Assembly: GCF_006151805.1 (NCBI RefSeq)
Contig: NZ_VDDA01000010.1
Coordinates: 1-64,000 of the forward strand
Origin: Methylobacterium terricola
GTDB lineage: Bacteria > Pseudomonadota > Alphaproteobacteria > Rhizobiales > Beijerinckiaceae
Length of the DNA: 64,000 bases
Reading direction: 5' to 3'
The notes under the pieces were generated by a model. That model saw nothing but the letters and a program-made list of their open reading frames with translations. It did not search any database and had not been told where the DNA came from. Below are positions 60,012 through 64,000 of the stretch, one piece after another (positions within the stretch are counted from its first letter, which is position 1; each line of letters opens with the position of its first letter). A program made the translations under genes and the position numbers.

Positions 60012-60046
60012 TTTAGAACAGTTCTAGTCATCTAGAACTGTTCTAA
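60012..60046. promoter_or_regulatory. Tandem ICE-like boxes forming a large inverted repeat
   Basis: TTAGAACAGTTCTAG (60013-60027) and CTAGAACTGTTCTAA (60032-60046) are perfect reverse complements four bases apart. Each arm fits the Irr iron-control element pattern TTAGAA-N3-TTCTAA with at most one mismatch at the edge. The pair lies about 115 bases before the group I desulfurase that heads the suf operon (minus) and about 105 bases before the divergent alpha/beta hydrolase. Irr regulation of suf is known in Rhizobiales. An alternative reading is an RNA hairpin in the hydrolase leader. Confidence 0.65.
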
Positions 60047-60150
60047 GGGTGCTTTTATGGGAGACGGGACCCGAGTCAAGCGACGGGCCCGGGCTCCCTG
60101 CCCGCTCCGGTGTCGCGCCCACGCACCCTGGAAGCCGAAAGAGGTCGTTC

Positions 60151-60807
60151 ATGCCCGAGGTCATCTTCGCCGGTCCCGCCGGTCGGCTGGAGGGTCGCTA
60201 CCAGGCGCCGAAGCAGAAGGGTGCCCCGATCGCCATCGTGCTGCACCCGCACCCGCAATTCGGCGGCACGATGAACAACCAGATCGTCTACAACCTGTTC
60301 TACACGTTCGCGAATCGCGGTTTCGCGGCGCTGCGCTTCAACTTCCGCGGCGTCGGCCGCAGCCAGGGCTCGTTCGACCACGGCGTCGGCGAATTGTCGG
60401 ATGCCGCCGCCGCCCTCGACTGGGTGCAGGCGGTCAACCCCGAGGCGCGGGCGTGCTGGATCGCCGGCGTGTCGTTCGGCTCCTGGATCGGCATGCAGCT
60501 GCTGATGCGGCGCCCCGAGATCGAGGGCTTCATCTCGATCGCCGCGATGGCCAACCGCTACGATTTCAGCTTCCTCGCCCCCTGCCCGTCCTCGGGCCTG
60601 TTCGTGCACGGCTCCGAGGACCGGGTCGCGCCGGCCCGCGAGGTGATGCCGGTGATCGAGAAGGTGAAGACCCAGAAGGGCGTCATCATCGAGCACCAGA
60701 TCGTCGAGGGCGCCAACCACTTCTTCGACGGCAAGGTCGACGAGCTGACCCAGACGGTGGACACCTACCTCGACAAGCGCCTGGGCAAGCGCGACGAGGC
60801 GGCGTGA
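60151..60807 (+). CDS. Alpha/beta hydrolase
   Basis: A 218-residue soluble hydrolase. HPHPQFGGTMNNQIV lies near the oxyanion region, LRFNFRGVGRSQGSF is the family block, and the nucleophile serine is in the elbow GVSFGSWIG. The acid Asp lies in HGSEDRVAP and the catalytic His in EGANHFFDGK. It matches a small family of alpha/beta hydrolases conserved in Alphaproteobacteria and often found next to suf. The start at 60151 has GAGG six bases upstream. The substrate is not known. A perfect 30-base palindrome follows the stop. Confidence 0.85.
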   Translation: MPEVIFAGPAGRLEGRYQAPKQKGAPIAIVLHPHPQFGGTMNNQIVYNLFYTFANRGFAALRFNFRGVGRSQGSFDHGVGELSDAAAALDWVQAVNPEARACWIAGVSFGSWIGMQLLMRRPEIEGFISIAAMANRYDFSFLAPCPSSGLFVHGSEDRVAPAREVMPVIEKVKTQKGVIIEHQIVEGANHFFDGKVDELTQTVDTYLDKRLGKRDEAA

Positions 60808-60814
60808 GACCGCC

Positions 60815-60844
60815 GCGCCGTCGAACGGATCCGTTCGACGGCGC
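60815..60844 (+). terminator. Perfect 30-base palindrome, terminator
   Basis: GCGCCGTCGAACGGA followed directly by TCCGTTCGACGGCGC is a perfect 15+15 inverted repeat with no spacer, starting eight bases after the hydrolase stop. As RNA it would form a stem of up to 13 bp with a tetraloop. No T-run follows. Confidence 0.7.
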
Positions 60845-60970
60845 ACGGCGAGCCCGAACGGGCACCGGCGCTGATGCGCCGGACGCCTTGGCCTCGACAT
60901 GCCGATGCCAAGGCGCAAGGGTATGAGACGTTGGATTCGTCGGTCGGATGACGGATCGTCCAACCGCCGC

Positions 60971-61007
60971 GTCATCCCGGGGCCGCGAATGCGGAGCCCG
61001 GGGTGAC
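60971..61007. repeat. Dispersed palindromic repeat element
   Basis: GTCATCCCGGGGCCGC pairs with GCGGAGCCCGGGGTGAC around GAAT, with a few mismatches. This is the best-formed copy of the family also seen at 14839 and 6959, with GTCATCCCG...CGGGATGAC at 26128 as a shorter relative. It lies between the convergent hydrolase and PPK2 genes and may end both transcripts. Confidence 0.65.
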
Positions 61008-61054
61008 GGGTGGATGTTATCGAGGTTGCGAGATCCGGTCCCCTCGACGGTCCA

Positions 61055-62008
61055 TCACTCCGGCACCGTGATCCCGCTCAAATCCGCCTTCGGCTCCGGA
61101 AATTGCGGATCCATCGCCTCCAGCGTGCCGGCGATCAGCCGGGCCACGGCGAGGTTGCGGAACCACTTCCGGTTCGCCGGCACCACGTGCCAGGGGGCGA
61201 GCCGCGTGCCGCACAGCGTCAGGGCATCCTGGAACGCCGCCTGGTACGAATCCCAGGCCTGCCGCTCCACGAGGTCGGCCGGGTCGAACTTCCAGTTCTT
61301 GGTCGGGTCGGCGAGCCGGCTCTCCAGCCGCTCCTTCTGCTCGTCCTTCGAGATGTGCAGGAAGATCTTGAGCACCGTAGTGCCCGAGAGGGTGAGCAGG
61401 CGCTCGAAGTCGTTGATCAGGTCGTAGCGCGGGCGCCAGACCGATTCCGGCACCAGCCGCTTCACCCGGACGATCAGCACGTCCTCGTAATGGCTGCGGT
61501 TGAACACCCCGATCATGCCGCGGGCCGGCGCCTGGCGGTGGTAGCGCCAGAGGAAATCGTGGTCGAGCTCCTCGGCGCTCGGCGTCTTGAAGGACGAGAC
61601 CTGGCAGCCCTGCGGGTTCACCCCCTCGAAGACGTGCCGGATGGTGCCGTCCTTGCCGCCAGTGTCGATCGCCTGGAGCACCACCAGCAGGCTGCGCTTG
61701 CGCTCGGCGTAGAGCCGCTCCTGCAGCGCCTGGATGCGGGCGCGCACCTCCGCCAGTTCCTCCTCGGCCGCCGCCTTGCCGTCGGAGGAGCCCGGCGCGT
61801 CCGGGTCGATCTCGGCGAGCCGGCACGGCGTCTCGGGCCGGCACTGGACCACGCCCGGCGGCGGTGCCGGGACGGTCGCGCCGTGCTCGGCGAGGAAGCC
61901 CGGGCTTGCCTGCGCCAGCGATCCGGCATCGCTCGCCCAGGCGGCGGAGGACGGCCGCGGGCGGCCGGGCAGCGAAACCGGCTTGTCTTTCGGGTGCTTC
62001 TTCGACAT
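61055..62008 (-). CDS. Polyphosphate kinase 2 family protein
   Basis: A 317-residue PPK2. The P-loop AIDTGGKDGTIRHVFEGVNP, the lid region GVFNRSHYEDVLIVRVKRLV and the block FLHISKDEQKERLESRLADP are all present. PPK2 enzymes transfer phosphate between polyphosphate and nucleotides, regenerating ATP/GTP or phosphorylating AMP. The first about 90 residues are a variable extension with little conservation. It converges on the alpha/beta hydrolase. The nucleotide class is not resolved by the sequence. Confidence 0.88.
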   Translation of the reverse strand: MSKKHPKDKPVSLPGRPRPSSAAWASDAGSLAQASPGFLAEHGATVPAPPPGVVQCRPETPCRLAEIDPDAPGSSDGKAAAEEELAEVRARIQALQERLYAERKRSLLVVLQAIDTGGKDGTIRHVFEGVNPQGCQVSSFKTPSAEELDHDFLWRYHRQAPARGMIGVFNRSHYEDVLIVRVKRLVPESVWRPRYDLINDFERLLTLSGTTVLKIFLHISKDEQKERLESRLADPTKNWKFDPADLVERQAWDSYQAAFQDALTLCGTRLAPWHVVPANRKWFRNLAVARLIAGTLEAMDPQFPEPKADLSGITVPE

Positions 62009-62103
62009 CGGGAGGCTGAGGGCTCCGGCGGGGATGACGGCGTGCGACGGATCGTGACGAGAACAACGGCGGGCAAGCGGGGCCGTTCCGAGAGGACGGG
62101 CCG

Positions 62104-62697
62104 GTGATCCGGGCGCCGATCTACTTCGTGCGCCACGGCGAGACCGACTGGAACGCCGAGGGCCGCCTGCAAGGCCAGCGCGACACGCCCCTCAACGCCA
62201 AGGGCCACGGCCAGGCCGCGGAGGCTGGCGAGCGGCTGCGCGGCCTCATCGGCACCGGTCTCGGCGACCTGCCCTATCTGGCGAGCCCGATGGAGCGCAC
62301 CCGGCACACGATGGAGGGGTTGCGCCGCGCGCTCGGCCTCGATCCCGCCGGCTACACGACCGATCCGCGCCTGCGCGAGATCGGCTTCGGCGCCTGGGAG
62401 GGGCTGACCTGGAAGGACGTGCGCCGCAGCGATCCCGCCCGGTCCCAGGCGCGCGACCGCGACCGCTGGGGCTTCTGCCCGCCGGGCGAGGGCGCGGAGA
62501 GCTACGCCATGGTGGCCGAGCGGGTGCGCCCGCTCCTTGAATCCCTCGACCGGCCGACGGTCATCGTCGCCCATGGCGGCGTCGCCCGCGCCGTCATGGT
62601 GACGCTGGGAGCGGCGGGCACCGAGGACGCGCCCCATCTGGAGATCCTGCAGGGCCGGATCCTGCTGCTCGAGGGCGGCACGCGGCGCTGGGTCTGA
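62104..62697 (+). CDS. Histidine phosphatase (phosphoglycerate mutase-like)
   Basis: A 197-residue phosphatase of the branch 1 superfamily, starting with GTG after GAGAGGA. The catalytic histidine lies in YFVRHGETDWNAEGRLQGQR, the second catalytic His in VIVAHGGVARAVM, and Arg 10 in RHG plus the LQGQRDTPLNAKG block are present. The acid Glu lies in LREIGFGAWEG. Substrates may be sugar phosphates or small phosphates; true cofactor-dependent mutase is unlikely. It precedes an adenylation-domain gene by 168 bases on the same strand. Confidence 0.87.
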   Translation: MIRAPIYFVRHGETDWNAEGRLQGQRDTPLNAKGHGQAAEAGERLRGLIGTGLGDLPYLASPMERTRHTMEGLRRALGLDPAGYTTDPRLREIGFGAWEGLTWKDVRRSDPARSQARDRDRWGFCPPGEGAESYAMVAERVRPLLESLDRPTVIVAHGGVARAVMVTLGAAGTEDAPHLEILQGRILLLEGGTRRWV

Positions 62698-62865
62698 CGC
62701 CGCGTTTTGTCCCACGACGTGCCTTGAACCGGCCCCGGTTCTCGTCCACCTCCCGCCTGCCCGCCCGTGACGAGGCCCGCCCGCGGGCCGCAATCCGCGC
62801 GTGATGCCGGTCCCGGACCGGCGCCCTCGAGCTCAACGGCCCGCCCGGGCCAGCGGAGTCGCTTG

Positions 62866-64000
62866 ATGAACCACACCGCCGGGACCGTCCGCCCGTCCAG
62901 CCACGGGATGAGCCAGACGGCTGTCCCGCCCGCGGGAGCGGCGGTGCTGCGCGGCCCGGTGCGGCCGGACCTGCTGCGCGACGAGGTCCTGGCCGAGATC
63001 TTCCGCGAGACGGCGAGGCGCCGGCCCGACCACGCCGCGCTCATCGACGCGGCGAGCGGCAGCGAGTCAGCGTCACGCACCCGCCTGTCCTATGCCGAGG
63101 TCGACCGCCGCTCCGATGCGATCGCCGCGGGCCTCGCCGCAAGCGGCGTCGCCCCCGGCGACGTGGTCGGCCTGTGGATGGCGCGCTCGCCCGACCTGCT
63201 GGTGGCGCAGATCGGCATCACCAAGGCCGGCGCCGCGTGGTTGCCCTTCGACGCCGAGGCGCCCGCCGACCGGGTCGCCGTGTGCCTGAAGGATGCCGGC
63301 GCCAAGGCGCTCGTCGTCTCGGGCGCCCTCAAGGACAAGGCGCCGACCGGGACCTGCCCGGCCCTGACCCCCGGCGAGGTGGCCGCGCGAGCCGACGGCC
63401 CTGCGCCGGACCTGCGCGCCGCCGGCCTGACGCCGGAGCATCCGGCCTACCTGATCTACACCTCGGGCTCGACCGGCGTGCCGAAGGGCATCGTCATCAG
63501 CCACCGCAACATCTGCCACTTCCTGCGCTCGGCCAACGACCTCTACGGCGTCACCGGCGACGACGTGGTGTTCCAGGGCGCCTCGGTCGCCTTCGATCTC
63601 TCGATGGAGGAGATCTGGGTTCCGTATCTGGCCGGCGCGACCCTGTTCGTCGCGAGCCCGGCCCAGATGGGTGACGCCGAGGCCCTGCCCGACATCCTGA
63701 ACGAGGCCGGCATCACCGTCCTCGACACGGTGCCGACCCTGCTCGGGCTGATGACCAAGGACGTGCCGCGCCTGCGGCTGATCCTGCTCGGCGGCGAGGC
63801 CCTGCCCGAGCCGCTGATCGCCCGCTGGGCGACGCCGAGCCGCAAGCTGTTCAACACCTACGGGCCGACCGAGGCGACGGTGGTGGCAACCGCCGCCGAG
63901 ATGCGGCCGGGCGACCCCGTCACCATCGGCGGGCCGATCGCCAATTACACCGCCTACATCGCCGACGAGGCGCTGATTCTCGTCGGGCCGGGCGTGCAGG
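62866..64000 (+). CDS. Adenylation-domain enzyme, Pls/PosA-like NRPS (partial)
   Basis: At least 378 residues, running off the window. After a variable 40-residue N-terminus (VLRGPVRPDLLRDEVLAEIF) comes an adenylate-forming domain: core motif YTSGSTGVPKG (198-208), FQGASVAFDLSMEEIWVPYL, LILLGGEALPEPLIARW and NTYGPTEATVVATAAEM. The lead-in sequence resembles the Pls/PosA-type single-module enzymes that carry an adenylation domain, a carrier domain and a membrane-bound acyltransferase-like part. Only the first domain is visible, so the module organisation and product are unverified. A possible Shine-Dalgarno GCGGAG lies ten bases before the start. Confidence 0.75.
   Translation, partial: MNHTAGTVRPSSHGMSQTAVPPAGAAVLRGPVRPDLLRDEVLAEIFRETARRRPDHAALIDAASGSESASRTRLSYAEVDRRSDAIAAGLAASGVAPGDVVGLWMARSPDLLVAQIGITKAGAAWLPFDAEAPADRVAVCLKDAGAKALVVSGALKDKAPTGTCPALTPGEVAARADGPAPDLRAAGLTPEHPAYLIYTSGSTGVPKGIVISHRNICHFLRSANDLYGVTGDDVVFQGASVAFDLSMEEIWVPYLAGATLFVASPAQMGDAEALPDILNEAGITVLDTVPTLLGLMTKDVPRLRLILLGGEALPEPLIARWATPSRKLFNTYGPTEATVVATAAEMRPGDPVTIGGPIANYTAYIADEALILVGPGVQ

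Overview
The window looks like chromosome of an alphaproteobacterium of the order Hyphomicrobiales (Rhizobiales), most likely Methylobacterium or a close relative. The evidence is the 5' end of a 16S rRNA gene with an alphaproteobacterial signature, very high GC, an alphaproteobacterial-type SOS box in front of parE, a suf operon in the rhizobial order with iron-control (ICE-like) boxes nearby, and a GlgE/TreYZ glucan-trehalose cluster. The genus call is inference. I saw no transposase, integrase, phage gene or CRISPR array.

Layout. 1-717: start of an rRNA operon on the minus strand, with leader, boxA and a strong promoter. 718-3983: acyl-CoA genes (CoA-transferase family III, diverging from an SDR and an acyl-CoA dehydrogenase). 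4298-6913: a GAF-PAS-PAS-GGDEF-EAL c-di-GMP protein whose EAL domain lacks a key residue. 7204-11219: LysR regulator diverging from a CitMHS transporter and a split AtuA-like pair. 11600-13635: a DadA/OrdL-type oxidoreductase with a GntR/FCD regulator and two similar putative operators. 13865-20588: secreted SGNH hydrolase, amidase plus peptide-type binding protein, ABC exporter pair, and an acidic coiled-coil protein. 20797-24289: tRNA-Lys, a membrane-anchored SGNH-like protein, then tgt and queA of the queuosine pathway. 24509-28373: small protein, CDF transporter, PhnA-like protein, aminotransferase and FkbM methyltransferase.

28626-44773 is the largest unit: treZ, a malQ-treY fusion, a glgE with an additional N-terminal GH13 module, treS-mak, and glgB, all on the minus strand and closely spaced. 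TreS-Mak makes maltose-1-phosphate from trehalose, GlgE and GlgB build branched alpha-glucan from it, and TreY/TreZ return glucan ends to trehalose. MalQ re-sizes the short glucans. The operon therefore encodes a closed trehalose-glucan loop.

45438-52142: parE behind a GTTC-N7-GTTC SOS box, an Omp25/RopB-like outer-membrane protein, a small membrane protein, an RhlE-type helicase and a GGEEF diguanylate cyclase. 52186-59897: the Fe-S assembly operon (group I cysteine desulfurase, sufB, sufC, sufD, sufS, sufT and sufA) with an Uma2-type nuclease gene inserted in reverse orientation between sufT and sufA. A large inverted repeat made of two ICE-like boxes lies upstream. 60151-64000: alpha/beta hydrolase, PPK2 kinase, histidine phosphatase, and the start of an adenylation-domain enzyme that runs off the end.

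Non-coding structure is rich for a housekeeping region. There are several clean hairpin terminators, a dispersed palindromic repeat family (about 6960, 14840, 26130 and 60970) and a three-copy tandem hairpin repeat at 27443-27549.
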